From NCBI GenBank assembly GCA_017504405.1, contig JAFVRG010000011.1:1-64000 (forward strand): 64,000 bases of DNA, given 5' to 3'. Positions 34,534 through 43,800 of this stretch are shown here, piece after piece (positions within the stretch are counted from its first letter, which is position 1; the number at the start of each line of letters is the position of its first letter). The position numbers and the translations under genes are program-made. This DNA is from Clostridia bacterium (GTDB lineage Bacteria > Bacillota > Clostridia > Oscillospirales > CAG-272). A model generated the notes under the pieces. That model was not told where the DNA came from. It did not search any database and saw only the letters and a program-made list of their open reading frames with translations.

Positions 34534-35286
34534 TCACTCGTCCTTCGTAGCACCCACAGCAGTTTTTGACGGGGAGGCTGTAACGGCAGCATCGCCGTAT
34601 TTTTTCCCGAACATGCAAAGCACAGTCATAAAAACGACTCGCATGTCGTAAATAAATCCGCATTTTTTCAGTCCGTTCAGGTTGTGCGCCATCTTTTTCG
34701 GTAATATATCACGAACGTAGACTAAATCCGCATCCTCTGCGCCGTCAAGCATTTCTGCCTCATCCTTGTAATACACACTCGCCTCGGAGGTTATTCCCGC
34801 AGGAAGAAGCAGGGTTGCCATCATTTCGGGCGTGTATTCTTCAACGTAGCGTGCAACCTCGGGGCGTGTACCCACGAGCGTCATGCTTCCAAATAAAACG
34901 TCTATCAGCTGTGACAGCTCGTCAAGCCGACATTTCCGTATCAGCCTGCCAACTCCCGTAATGCGCTCATCATCGGAAAGAGTTACCAGCGAGCCCTTGT
35001 CAGCATCAACCCTCATCGTCCTGAATTTTTGTATTCTGAATTTTTTCCCGTACTGAGTAATCCTCTCCTGACGGTAGAACACAGGGCCTCTCGAATCTAT
35101 CTTTATCATCAGCGAGAGAATCAGAAAGAGAGGTAAAAGCAAAATCAGCAAAACAAGCGAGATTACTATGTCTGCCAACCGCTTAAAGAAAAGCATTGCC
35201 GTTTTTTTCTTTAATGCGAGGTAGTATTCATACACCTCTCTGCTTTTCATATTTTCGGGCAAGCTTTCCCATTTTTTCAAAATCAT
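34534..35286 (-). CDS. Phosphoglycosyl transferase (bacterial sugar transferase, PglC type)
   Basis: Starts glycan synthesis by moving a sugar-1-phosphate to undecaprenyl phosphate. The 250-residue protein has one hydrophobic hairpin (about residues 35-60, LADIVISLVLLILLLPLFLI). The catalytic core follows: SRGPVFYRQERI, FRIQKFRTM, and the RKCRLDELSQLIDVL and LVGTRPEV motifs. It is a short monotopic form without the extra spans of WbaP. ATG 35286 overlaps the stop of the DegT gene by four bases (ATGA). The DegT neighbour suggests an amino sugar such as di-N-acetyl-bacillosamine as first sugar, but the acetyltransferase and dehydratase for this are not adjacent. Confidence 0.93.
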   Translation of the reverse strand: MILKKWESLPENMKSREVYEYYLALKKKTAMLFFKRLADIVISLVLLILLLPLFLILSLMIKIDSRGPVFYRQERITQYGKKFRIQKFRTMRVDADKGSLVTLSDDERITGVGRLIRKCRLDELSQLIDVLFGSMTLVGTRPEVARYVEEYTPEMMATLLLPAGITSEASVYYKDEAEMLDGAEDADLVYVRDILPKKMAHNLNGLKKCGFIYDMRVVFMTVLCMFGKKYGDAAVTASPSKTAVGATKDE

Positions 35287-36533
35287 TTCAAATAATCCTT
35301 TAAAATATCTGTATAACAATCTATTATGTACTCTACCTGCTCGTCGGTAAGTGACGAATGGAGCGGGAGAGTAATTTCGGTAGAATAATTTTTATGGCTG
35401 TTCGGAAAATTCTTAATATCAAATCCGAGGTTCTTGTATGCAGTGAGCATCGGCAGCGGCTTATAATGAACGTTGCAGGGAACGCCACGCTCTGCCATTT
35501 TTACAATAATTTCGTTTCTTTCTTCCTCGGTTATTTTGTCAATGCGTGTCATATACAAATGACCCGACGAGGTGGAAAAATCGGTATAATGAGGCAGCAC
35601 TTTTACGCCGAGAGGAACAAGGCGGGAATCATACATTTCGATTATCTGCCTGCGCCGTGCGAGCATCTCGGGGTATCTTGCCAGCTGAGAGAGTCCTATT
35701 GAGGCGTGAACGTCTGTCATGTTGCACTTATACCAAGTGCCGAAAACGTCGTACTCCCACGAGCCAATCTGTTTTTTTGCCAGCGCATCCTTGCTCTGTC
35801 CGTGAAGCGAATAGAGCTGAAGAGTGCGGTATATTTCATCATCGGAAATGCCGTCTATCCTTCTCCACGAGAGCGCACCGCCCTCGGCGGTAGTCAGATT
35901 TTTCACCGCATGGAACGACGTATTTGAAAAGTCGGCGATTGCTCCTGCACTCACTCCGTTTCGCTTCGCACCGAAGGCGTGAGCGGTATCTGCAACAACT
36001 GCCACTCTGCCAATGGCACGCTGTATTTCATTTTTGGGGGTGAAAAGCGAGCGTTTGCTCTCGACGATTGAATATATCCTGTCGTAATCACATACAACAC
36101 CTGCAATATCAACGGGAATTATCGCCTTTGTTCTCTCGGTTATAAGAGACTCCACCTTATCATAGTCCATCTCCAGGCTGTCGGGCTGAGTATCCACCAG
36201 CACGAGCGTAGCTCCAACGTGGCAAACCACCGATGCGGTAGCCGTATACGTGTAGGCTGGCACTATAACCTCGTCGCCCTCGCCGATACCGAGCAGACGG
36301 AGCGACATCTCCGCGCAGGCGGTCTGCGAGTTAAGGCAGACGCAACGGGGCGTACCCGTTTCGGAAAAGCCCGTCTGGTAAAACTGTGCAATTTTCTTCT
36401 CAAATTCCTTCACCCTTGCTCCTGTTGTTATCCAACCTGAACGCAGGGTATCTGCCACGGCATTAATTTCACTTTCGGTAATATCGGGCGCCGAAAAGGA
36501 AATAGCCGGTGTCCGATTCTGACATTCGCTCAT
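35283..36533 (-). CDS. DegT/DnrJ/EryC1-family sugar aminotransferase
   Basis: PLP enzyme that aminates a 4-keto nucleotide sugar. The 416-residue protein shows LNSQTACAEM, VIVPAYTYTATASVV, VVADTAHAFGAK and the PLP lysine in SFHAVKNLTTAEGGAL. The VHYKPLP segment that closes these folds is also present. It is the first gene of the operon, behind a consensus promoter at 36585-36613, and is coupled to the phosphoglycosyl transferase. A partner 4,6-dehydratase is not in this operon; the CapE homologue at 55712-56758 could supply the keto-sugar. Confidence 0.93.
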   Translation of the reverse strand: MSECQNRTPAISFSAPDITESEINAVADTLRSGWITTGARVKEFEKKIAQFYQTGFSETGTPRCVCLNSQTACAEMSLRLLGIGEGDEVIVPAYTYTATASVVCHVGATLVLVDTQPDSLEMDYDKVESLITERTKAIIPVDIAGVVCDYDRIYSIVESKRSLFTPKNEIQRAIGRVAVVADTAHAFGAKRNGVSAGAIADFSNTSFHAVKNLTTAEGGALSWRRIDGISDDEIYRTLQLYSLHGQSKDALAKKQIGSWEYDVFGTWYKCNMTDVHASIGLSQLARYPEMLARRRQIIEMYDSRLVPLGVKVLPHYTDFSTSSGHLYMTRIDKITEEERNEIIVKMAERGVPCNVHYKPLPMLTAYKNLGFDIKNFPNSHKNYSTEITLPLHSSLTDEQVEYIIDCYTDILKDYLK

Positions 36534-36584
36534 AAAAAACCTCTACATAAGATACAAAAATATATTAAATGTGCAATTAAAAAT

Positions 36585-36613
36585 ATTATAGCATAATACG
36601 CACGCATTGTCAA
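36585..36613 (-). promoter_or_regulatory. Consensus promoter of the first polysaccharide operon
   Basis: Minus-strand TTGACA (36608-36613) and TATAAT (36585-36590) with a 17-base spacer match the sigma-A consensus perfectly, about 50 bases before the DegT start. Confidence 0.85.
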
Positions 36614-36616
36614 TAT

Positions 36617-36656
36617 AAAAAGCAGGGCTCTGAAAATTCTCTCAGAGTCCTGCTTT
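36617..36656 (-). terminator. Terminator of the ABC exporter gene
   Basis: 36619-36633 pairs with 36642-36656 over about 15 bases, with one G-U-type mismatch. It ends in a T run on the minus strand and isolates the exporter unit from the polysaccharide promoter just downstream. Confidence 0.82.
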
Positions 36657-36672
36657 AAATTTACAAAATCGG

Positions 36673-38577
36673 TCAATTTTCGATATAGTGCTTTGCCTGT
36701 GTGGAGAAAAGGCGGTAATACTTACCCTTCTCCTCCATGAGAAGTTTGTGGTCGCCGATTTCGGCTACCGTATTATTGTCAAGGACTATTATCGTATCCG
36801 CAAGCGTTGCGCTGGACAGACGGTGAGATACGAATATTGAGATTTTATCACGGCACAGCTCGGAGAACTGATTGAAAACCTCTGCCTCCGCAATAGCATC
36901 GAGCGAGGCAGTAGGCTCGTCAAGAATCAGTATATCCGACTTCTTGTAGAATGCACGGGCAATCGAGAGCTTCTGCCACTGTCCGATTGACAGCTCGGTT
37001 CCCTTTTCCTCGAATATTCTCATAAGGGGTGTGTCGTAGCCAAGCTCCAGCTTGTCAATAAAGCTATGAGCGTCACTTTCCTTTGCGGCGGTTTCTATAC
37101 CGATATCGTCAAGCCCCCTATGGATATCTCCGAATGCAATATTCTCCTTTACACTGACTGCGTACTTGCCGAAGTCCTGGAAGATTATTCCGAAAAGCTC
37201 GTAATATTTCTTCACGTCGTACTCACGTATATCCCTGCCGTCAAGGTAAATTGCACCGGACGTGGGGTCGTAAAGTCGGGTCAGAAGCTTAATAAGCGTT
37301 GACTTACCTGCTCCGTTTATACCGACGAGCACAACCGACTCGCCACTCTTTACGGTGAAGCTGACGTTTTTAAGAACCTCTCGCTGAGTTCCGGGGTAGG
37401 AAAAGCTGACGTTTCTGAACTCAACAGTATGGTTGCCGCCTATTTCAGGAACAAGGGGCTTTTCAGTCATAGGAACAATTTTTGGCTCCTCACGCATAAA
37501 GACGAGCATATTGTCGATAAACAACGTTCCCTCATAAATTGATGCAGTGGAAACTATAAGTGTAGAAACACAGCCTGTTATCGAATTGAGCGCACCTGTA
37601 TAAAGCGAATAGTCGCCTATCTGCATATTGCCGTCCATAACGACACGCCATGCAACGTAGGCAAAGAGCGCACAGGACGCCGCAAGTGTCAACAGGCTCG
37701 AAAGAATAGAGGCAACCCCCTCTGCGTAAATCAGCTTTTTAATACCCTTGAAGTATCTTTTGAAGGCGCTCTCGTATTTCTTTATAAAGGTATCCGAGAG
37801 GTCCATAACCCTCATTTCCTTTATATTATCCTTATTGACGAGCGAGGATGAAAAATATTCCATCTCACGCCTCTCCTTCGAGTGGCGGCGTATGTATCGA
37901 AACGTTTTGTGCCTGTAAACGTAGTTAACAATTGCAGTGGGCAGAGCCATAATTGCAATCAAAAGCGGTGCAAGCAGGTGAAGTCCCCACAAAATTACTA
38001 TAAAGCTCACCATACTGATAACCGTACTGATTACGTTGAAGGTGGCATTGAGTATCATAATGGGGCGCATGCCTGCCTCACGGTTGGCATTCTCCATTTT
38101 CTCGTAAAACTCGGGGCGGTCAAAGCTGGCGCTGTCAACGGTTGCAGCCTTATTCATTATTTTGAGCTTGATATGATTGACAACGACCTCACCTGCAATC
38201 TGATTAACCATACTGCTGATTCGTGAAACCACACGGCTGAGAAGCTGATGGACAAAATAGACTATGAGCAAGAAAACTATCGAGGACGACAAAAACTGCC
38301 CGACTGATCCCATATCTATCTGCATAGCGAGGACTATTTCGTCAAGAATGAATTTTGATACGTATGCGCCTACGACAGGCAGAACGCCCGACAAAAGGCA
38401 AAGCACAACCATAGCGATGAGTATTGCGGGGTTTGCCTCCCATACGAGCCCTATTATGTAAAAGAGTCTCGAAAAGAAACCGCCTATAAGCTTTTTAAGA
38501 TACGAGGGGAATTCCCGTAGGGTGTGCGGCTTTTCGGGTCCTTTATTAGGCTTTGGCGGCGGTGGCATAAAATTCAT
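36673..38577 (-). CDS. ABC transporter, fused permease and ATPase (exporter type)
   Basis: The 634-residue half-transporter has six predicted spans in the first 330 residues or so. A complete ATPase domain follows: Walker A GINGAGKST, Q-loop FQDFGKYAVSV, signature LSIGQWQKLSIARAF, Walker B ILILDEPTASLD and the switch His in FVSHRLSS. It likely works as a homodimer. The substrate is unknown; peptides, lipids or drugs are usual. Its start overlaps the upstream isomerase-like gene's stop by four bases, giving a coupled three-gene unit. Being next to the polysaccharide operon does not prove a role there, as separate promoters are visible. Confidence 0.93.
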   Translation of the reverse strand: MNFMPPPPKPNKGPEKPHTLREFPSYLKKLIGGFFSRLFYIIGLVWEANPAILIAMVVLCLLSGVLPVVGAYVSKFILDEIVLAMQIDMGSVGQFLSSSIVFLLIVYFVHQLLSRVVSRISSMVNQIAGEVVVNHIKLKIMNKAATVDSASFDRPEFYEKMENANREAGMRPIMILNATFNVISTVISMVSFIVILWGLHLLAPLLIAIMALPTAIVNYVYRHKTFRYIRRHSKERREMEYFSSSLVNKDNIKEMRVMDLSDTFIKKYESAFKRYFKGIKKLIYAEGVASILSSLLTLAASCALFAYVAWRVVMDGNMQIGDYSLYTGALNSITGCVSTLIVSTASIYEGTLFIDNMLVFMREEPKIVPMTEKPLVPEIGGNHTVEFRNVSFSYPGTQREVLKNVSFTVKSGESVVLVGINGAGKSTLIKLLTRLYDPTSGAIYLDGRDIREYDVKKYYELFGIIFQDFGKYAVSVKENIAFGDIHRGLDDIGIETAAKESDAHSFIDKLELGYDTPLMRIFEEKGTELSIGQWQKLSIARAFYKKSDILILDEPTASLDAIAEAEVFNQFSELCRDKISIFVSHRLSSATLADTIIVLDNNTVAEIGDHKLLMEEKGKYYRLFSTQAKHYIEN

Positions 38578-39404
38578 ATTTTATCTCCTTTCGCATTTTC
38601 TATATATTTTCGTGCGGCAGCTACACTATCCCTCATCTCCGAAAGTAAAAGCTCTCCCGTCTCTGTCAGAGATGAGCATTCGAGCGTGTACGTACCGCTG
38701 TAATTTACCGATTTAATAAAGCAGAAAAATTCATCAAAATCTATATCGCCCCTACCGATATGCAGGGTTTTGAGGGTAGACCAATTCTTATATCCTCCTG
38801 CATAGTCGTTTAGGTGGATATGTGAAATTTTACCGTCCCAAATACGGCGTCTCTCCTTTGAATAAACGGCGTCAAGCTCGTCGTGGAACGCAGACATTTT
38901 AGTATCAAAGGTGAACTTCGCATACGGGTATATATCGGATAGCTCCAATAGCCTGTCTATCGGCGAGCCTATTGCGCAAACCACGTTTTCTGGCAAAAGC
39001 TCCATTCCGAGGCTGTCAGCGCATTCGTAAAGATATGGAAACACCTTAATATTGTTTTCAAAATCATTATCAGAGGGCTTGCCGTTCCAGAGGTGCAGAA
39101 TTATTTTATCGGCGCCGAGGGCGTGAGCGTATTCACAGTTTTTCTTCATTCTCGCTCTCGCCTCAGAAAAATCGCCGAGGCTGGCGAATTCGCCAATCAG
39201 CTTATCTGCGTGAAAGGTTTTTATGGGTAGCGATTTGTCGGTAACCCTGCGGATTATTCCGTCAATTTCGGGATACCAATCGTTGTACATCATAAACTCA
39301 AAGCCGTCGCAGGTTATGCTTTCGGCTATTTCAAACATTTTATCGGGATTACGCCCGTTATAGCGTCCGATAAATGCGCCGAAGGAAACGTATAGCTCTC
39401 TCAT
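38574..39404 (-). CDS. Sugar phosphate isomerase/epimerase-like TIM-barrel protein
   Basis: The 276-residue protein resembles the xylose-isomerase-like (AP_endonuc_2) barrel family. It has the metal-ligand glutamate LPENVVC, the FTFDTKMSAFHDE segment, ISHIHLNDYAGG, the HIGRGDIDF pattern and the final YTLECSS glutamate. Members isomerise sugars or inositol derivatives or cleave DNA; this one has no obvious distinguishing motif. It overlaps both neighbours by four bases (yfcE upstream, ABC exporter downstream), so it is part of a tight operon. Confidence 0.85.
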   Translation of the reverse strand: MRELYVSFGAFIGRYNGRNPDKMFEIAESITCDGFEFMMYNDWYPEIDGIIRRVTDKSLPIKTFHADKLIGEFASLGDFSEARARMKKNCEYAHALGADKIILHLWNGKPSDNDFENNIKVFPYLYECADSLGMELLPENVVCAIGSPIDRLLELSDIYPYAKFTFDTKMSAFHDELDAVYSKERRRIWDGKISHIHLNDYAGGYKNWSTLKTLHIGRGDIDFDEFFCFIKSVNYSGTYTLECSSLTETGELLLSEMRDSVAAARKYIENAKGDKI

Positions 39405-39889
39405 TTTATTTCTCCGATGGAAAAAAGAATGTTGCTTTCGTCAATTGTGAGAATACCGTAGGTGTTACCCCTATATCCGCCATATCCGCAGGAGCCGGGA
39501 TTGAAAAAATATATACGGCTGCTGCCAAAGAATTCGGTATGCTCTGTCGGCTCGTGCGTATGACCGAAAAGCACTATTTCGTCCCCCTCTGCCCTTGCAC
39601 GCAGGCAAAGCTGTTCGAGTCCGAATTTTACCCCCTCGGTATGTCCGTGAAGCATTAGAATTTTATGATTACAAAGAGTGAGTGTTCTCGTGTACGGCTC
39701 ATCACAGTACCAGTCGTTGTTTCCCCTCACGGCGTAAAATATTTTATCGGGAAAGCGTGAGGCGACCTCGGTGTAGTCGGAATAGCCATCGCCGAGAAAA
39801 AGAACGTACTCTGCGTCACGGTGCATAGATATTGCCCTGACAAGGTATTCGCCTCTGCCGTGGGAATCCGAAATAACGAGAATTTTCAT
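39401..39889 (-). CDS. yfcE: YfcE-type metallophosphodiesterase
   Basis: The 162-residue protein carries the calcineurin-like metal motifs ISDSHGRGEY, FLGDGYSDY, VRGNNDWYCD, ILMLHGHTEG and LFGHTHEP. Small YfcE/MJ0936-type enzymes are manganese-dependent phosphodiesterases with broad test-tube substrates and unclear cell role. ATG 39889 is chosen because TGAGG lies just upstream; the longer frame to 39919 adds residues with no ribosome binding site. It is the first gene of the unit leading to the ABC exporter and is divergent from the small-protein cassette. Confidence 0.9.
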   Translation of the reverse strand: MKILVISDSHGRGEYLVRAISMHRDAEYVLFLGDGYSDYTEVASRFPDKIFYAVRGNNDWYCDEPYTRTLTLCNHKILMLHGHTEGVKFGLEQLCLRARAEGDEIVLFGHTHEPTEHTEFFGSSRIYFFNPGSCGYGGYRGNTYGILTIDESNILFSIGEIK

Positions 39890-39957
39890 AAAAGCCTCAC
39901 TAAAAGATGGGGATAGCATATAATGATAGCAACAACGACGGATTGAGAGGTAACTAT

Positions 39958-40185
39958 ATGCAATTTGATAAACAGGCGCTCGATGCGCTTATGATGCAAA
40001 ATGACCGAGCATTATGGGAAAATATACGCAAAATCGCAGGGGCATCGGGTATAACGCTTCCGCAAAATCCACCGCCGCCCGCTGAGCTTTCAAGGTTGCG
40101 TGCAATGATTGGCTCGGGCAATATTCCCGACGTATCAGCCGCCATGAAAACGGTCAACGAATATAAGAAAAGACAGGGAAAATGA
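39958..40185 (+). CDS. Small protein 1 of a three-gene cassette, unknown function
   Basis: 75 residues, start ATG 39958 after GAGAGG, with a TATAAT box at about 39920. The protein is soluble and helical (FDKQALDALMMQNDRALWENI), has a PPPP stretch and ends in a basic tail (NEYKKRQGK). I do not recognise a named family. Its stop overlaps the start of the next gene by four bases (ATGA), and the third gene follows closely, so the three are surely translated from one message. Confidence 0.75.
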   Translation: MQFDKQALDALMMQNDRALWENIRKIAGASGITLPQNPPPPAELSRLRAMIGSGNIPDVSAAMKTVNEYKKRQGK

Positions 40186-40520
40186 TGGACGGGGGCAATA
40201 AATCGTCAATGCCTGATTTATCGGGCATTATCAATCTTATATCACAAAATCCGTCGCTGATTTCCTCTATTGCGTCAATGCTCGGCTCGCAAGGTCAGGG
40301 ACATAAGCCGCCCCCCTGTGAGCCGCCTCCGTGCGAGCCGCCGCCACCGCCTCACGACAGCTGTTGTGACGCCACACCCTTGCCTGTTCCGTGTCAAAGA
40401 TACAGCAAGGAAATTGCTCTTTTAGAGGCGCTGAAGCCCTTTTTGGACCACAGACGCTGTCAGACGATAGATATGATAATAAAGCTATCGGGTCTTTTTG
40501 AGCTTTTTAAGGGCAGGTGA
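40182..40520 (+). CDS. Small protein 2 of the cassette: Pro/Cys-rich linker and helical C-terminus
   Basis: 112 residues in three parts. A helical N-terminus (LSGIINLISQNPSLISSIASMLG) comes first, then a proline-cysteine linker (residues about 45-70, repeated PPPCEPP units). A helical C-terminus follows (ALLEALKPFLDHRRCQTIDMIIKLSGLFEL). I recall a similar 'LLxALKPFLxxxRxxxID' helix in unannotated small proteins of Clostridia, often in pairs or trios, but know no function. The cysteines could bind metal or crosslink; this is speculation. It is coupled to both neighbours. Confidence 0.75.
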   Translation: MMDGGNKSSMPDLSGIINLISQNPSLISSIASMLGSQGQGHKPPPCEPPPCEPPPPPHDSCCDATPLPVPCQRYSKEIALLEALKPFLDHRRCQTIDMIIKLSGLFELFKGR

Positions 40521-40524
40521 TGTT

Positions 40525-40881
40525 ATGTACAGACGAAATTACCGAGACGGAGAAATCGAGGTGCCGAAAAACTACGGCGGCAGCGCCTTTTCCGAAAGGA
40601 AAGAGGAAAAAGAGGAAAGAGATGACTGCTGCCGAGATTGTCCTCAGCCTCAGTGCGAGGAAGTACACAACTCCCCGTGCGAGGACACGCAAAATGCTCC
40701 GTGCGATGAAAAAAGGGACACATCGGGCAGTATAATTGAAAACTTATTCCCATCTCTCTCAATGCTCGGGGATAACAGCGAGCTTTTGCTACTTTTTCTG
40801 TGCGTTATGCTCTATTCCGAAAAGAATTCTTCGTCAAAGGAGCTTTTGCTCGTACTTCTGTTTCTTTTGTGCATGAAATGA
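40525..40881 (+). CDS. Small protein 3 of the cassette: Cys-rich with Leu-rich hydrophobic tail
   Basis: 118 residues from ATG 40525, whose AGGTGA ribosome binding site overlaps the preceding stop. The N-terminus starts MYRRNYRDG. A charged, cysteine-rich middle (DDCCRDCPQPQCEE, repeated PCED/PCDE) follows. Two hydrophobic leucine-rich segments (about 80-96 and 103-118) form the C-terminus, likely membrane-associated. It resembles spore-coat or surface-type small proteins only in composition. It ends eight bases from the convergent polC stop, and I see no terminator between. Confidence 0.72.
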   Translation: MYRRNYRDGEIEVPKNYGGSAFSERKEEKEERDDCCRDCPQPQCEEVHNSPCEDTQNAPCDEKRDTSGSIIENLFPSLSMLGDNSELLLLFLCVMLYSEKNSSSKELLLVLLFLLCMK

Positions 40882-40889
40882 TTTACATA

Positions 40890-43800
40890 TCAGAAGAATG
40901 AGAACTGGTCGGTTTCGCTCAGATTATCGAGAACTCCGTTCTCACGCATTATTTCTATTACCGATTTGTTGAGCTTTGCACGCTTGCGCAAATCCTCAAC
41001 GGTGTAAATCTCGTGCTCCTCTCGTGCGGCAACTATATTCTGAGCCGCCGTATCGCCAAGTCCGCCGAGCGAGCTGAACGGCATACGTATTCTGCCGTTT
41101 TCGGGCAAGAACGCAAACGCATCGGATTTGTAGAGGTCAACGGGCAAGAACTGTATTCCACGAGCCATAGCTTCACGCACCATAAGAAGCGTGGAATATT
41201 CCTCTGCCTCCTTCTGGGAGGCATCGTTGCCCTTATCCTCTATCTCCTTTATTCTGCGCTCAACCTCTCCCTTACCCTTGCCGACTACCGTTGAATCAAA
41301 GCCGCCGGGGGCAACGCTGAGGAATGCCGCATAGAATTCCATAGGATAGTAAATCTTATACCAGCCGAGGCGTATTGCCGACATAACGTATGCGGCGGCG
41401 TGCGCCTTCGGGAACATATACTTAATCTTTTTACAGGAATCAATATACCAATCGGGAACACCGTGCTTCTTCATTTCCTCAACCCATTCGGGGGTGAGGC
41501 CCTTGCCCTTTCGCACGCTCTCCATTATCTTAAACGAGAGCAGACGGTCAAGGCCGTAGCGGATGAGGTCGTTCATTATGTTGTCACGGCATCCTATAAC
41601 CTGTGATATATTACATATTCCCTCACGGATGAGGTCCTGCGCATTGCCTGTCCACACGTTAGTTCCGTGAGAGAGTCCCGAAATCTGCAATAGGTCGGCG
41701 AAGCACTGAGGCTTTGCCTCCTCAACCATTCGTATTGCAAAGCGTGTTCCGAACTCGGGTATACCGTAGGTTCCAAGCGTTGAGCCGATTTCCTCGGGCT
41801 TAACGCCGAGCTTCTCGGTTGAGAGGAATAGCGAATAGACTGCAGGGTCATTCATTTTAACGTCCAAAACCGAGGTGTTGGTGTATTTTTCAAGCATCTT
41901 GTACTTTGTCGGAATATCGTGTCCGAGCTCGTCCAGCTTCAGTATCGTGTCGTGCAGATACGAGAACTGGAAGTGAGTGGTTATAATATCCGAATGCGGG
42001 TCGTCCGCAGGATGCTGGACAGGCGTGAAATCGTAAATATCATACTCTGTCGGCACAACGATAACTCCGCCCGGGTGCTGTCCTGTCAGCTTTTTCACTC
42101 CCGCACAGCCGTGAACAAGGTGCTCCACCTCTGCCTTTGGCAGAGATATGCCCTTTTCCTCCAGATACTTCATAACGTATCCGAATGCGGTTTTATCGGC
42201 GAGAGTTCCTATCGTTCCCGCACGGAACACGTGTCCCTCACCGAAAAGCTCCTCGGTATATTTATGTATTTTACCCTGAACGTCGCCTGAGAAGTTAAGG
42301 TCTATATCGGGCGATTTATCACCGTTAAAGCCAAGGAAGGTAGCAAACGGTATATCGTGACCGTCGCAGTACATAGGCTCACCGCACACAGGGCAGTTTT
42401 TGTCATCAAGGTCAAAGCCCGAGCCGACTGAGCCGTCGGTGATAAACTCGCTGTGCTTGCATTTGAGGCATCTGTAATGCGGGGGCAGGGGGTTAACCTC
42501 TGATATACCCGACATCGTAGCAACGAAGGACGAGCCAACAGAGCCACGTGAGCCGACGAGGTAGCCGAGGCTCTCGCTCTTGGCAACCAGCTTCTGCGCT
42601 ATCATATAAAGAACGGCGAAGCCGTTGTCAACTATGGATTTAAGCTCTATTTCAAGGCGCTCACGCACAATATCGGGCAAATCCTCGCCGTACCAGTCAC
42701 GTGCTCTGTCCCAGCAGAGCTGCTGAAGCTCCTCCTCAGCACCCGGAATGCTGGGAGTATACGTGCCGTCGGGTATGGGCAGAATTTTCTCTACCGTATC
42801 CGCAATTTTATTCGGGTTGTCGATTACAACCTCGTGCGCCAGCTCCTCGCCGAGGTATGAAAACTCAGCGAGCATCTCCTCGGTTGTGCGAAGGTATATT
42901 CCCGTATCTCTGTCGCCGTCGGCAAATTTCTGCCCTTTAAGCAGAATTTTCCTGTAAATCTCATCCTCTTTTTCGAGAAAATGCGCATCACAGGTGGCAA
43001 CCGTGGGCTTATCCAGACGCTTGCCAAGCTCTATGATTTTTTTGTTTATATCCTTAAGCGCATCAACACTCGCAACCTTGCCCTCGTCAACGAGGAACAT
43101 ATTGTTGCAAAGAGGCTGAATTTCAAGATAATCGTAGTAGGATGCTATTTCTTCAAGGCGTTCTCTCGATGCGTTTTCAAGTATCGCCTGATACAGCTCG
43201 CCTGCCTCGCAGGCAGAACCGACAATCAATCCCTCTCTGTATGCCGACAAAAGAGTTTTCGGTATTCTCGGCACACGGCGGTAGTAGGAAAGATAGCTCT
43301 CGGATATGAGTCTGTACAGGTTTTTAAGTCCCACGTTATCCTTACAAAGAAGTATCATATGACGGGGTCTTAATTTCAGTGGGTCTGCTGTTTCGCTCAT
43401 AGCCGAAATCATTTCGTCAAAGGTGGTAATACCCTCGGATTTGAGCTGCTCGAGCATTTTTATGAATATGAGGGCGAGCATATGAGCATCCTCGTCCGCC
43501 CTGTGGTGGTGGAAATCGCCAAGTCCGTAATGCTCGGCAATCACGTCAAGCTTATGCTTATTCAAATCGGGGTTTAAGTAACGGGAGAGCGAAACTGTAT
43601 CAAGATAGGTGTTGTTAAACGCATATCCGCACCTGTCCGCCGCCGCACGTGTAAAGCCTATATCAAATGCGGCGTTGTGCGCTATGAGCATAGAGTCACC
43701 GACAAAGGCGAGAAAATCACGGAGCGCATCCGCAATTTCAGGCGCATCGGCAACCATCTCATTTGTAATCGAGGTGAGATTGGTTATTTCCTCGGAAATA

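Noticed and set aside
40182..40520. Collagen-like or metallothionein identity for small protein 2
   Set aside because: The proline and cysteine stretch is short and lacks G-x-y repeats or the cysteine spacing of metallothioneins.
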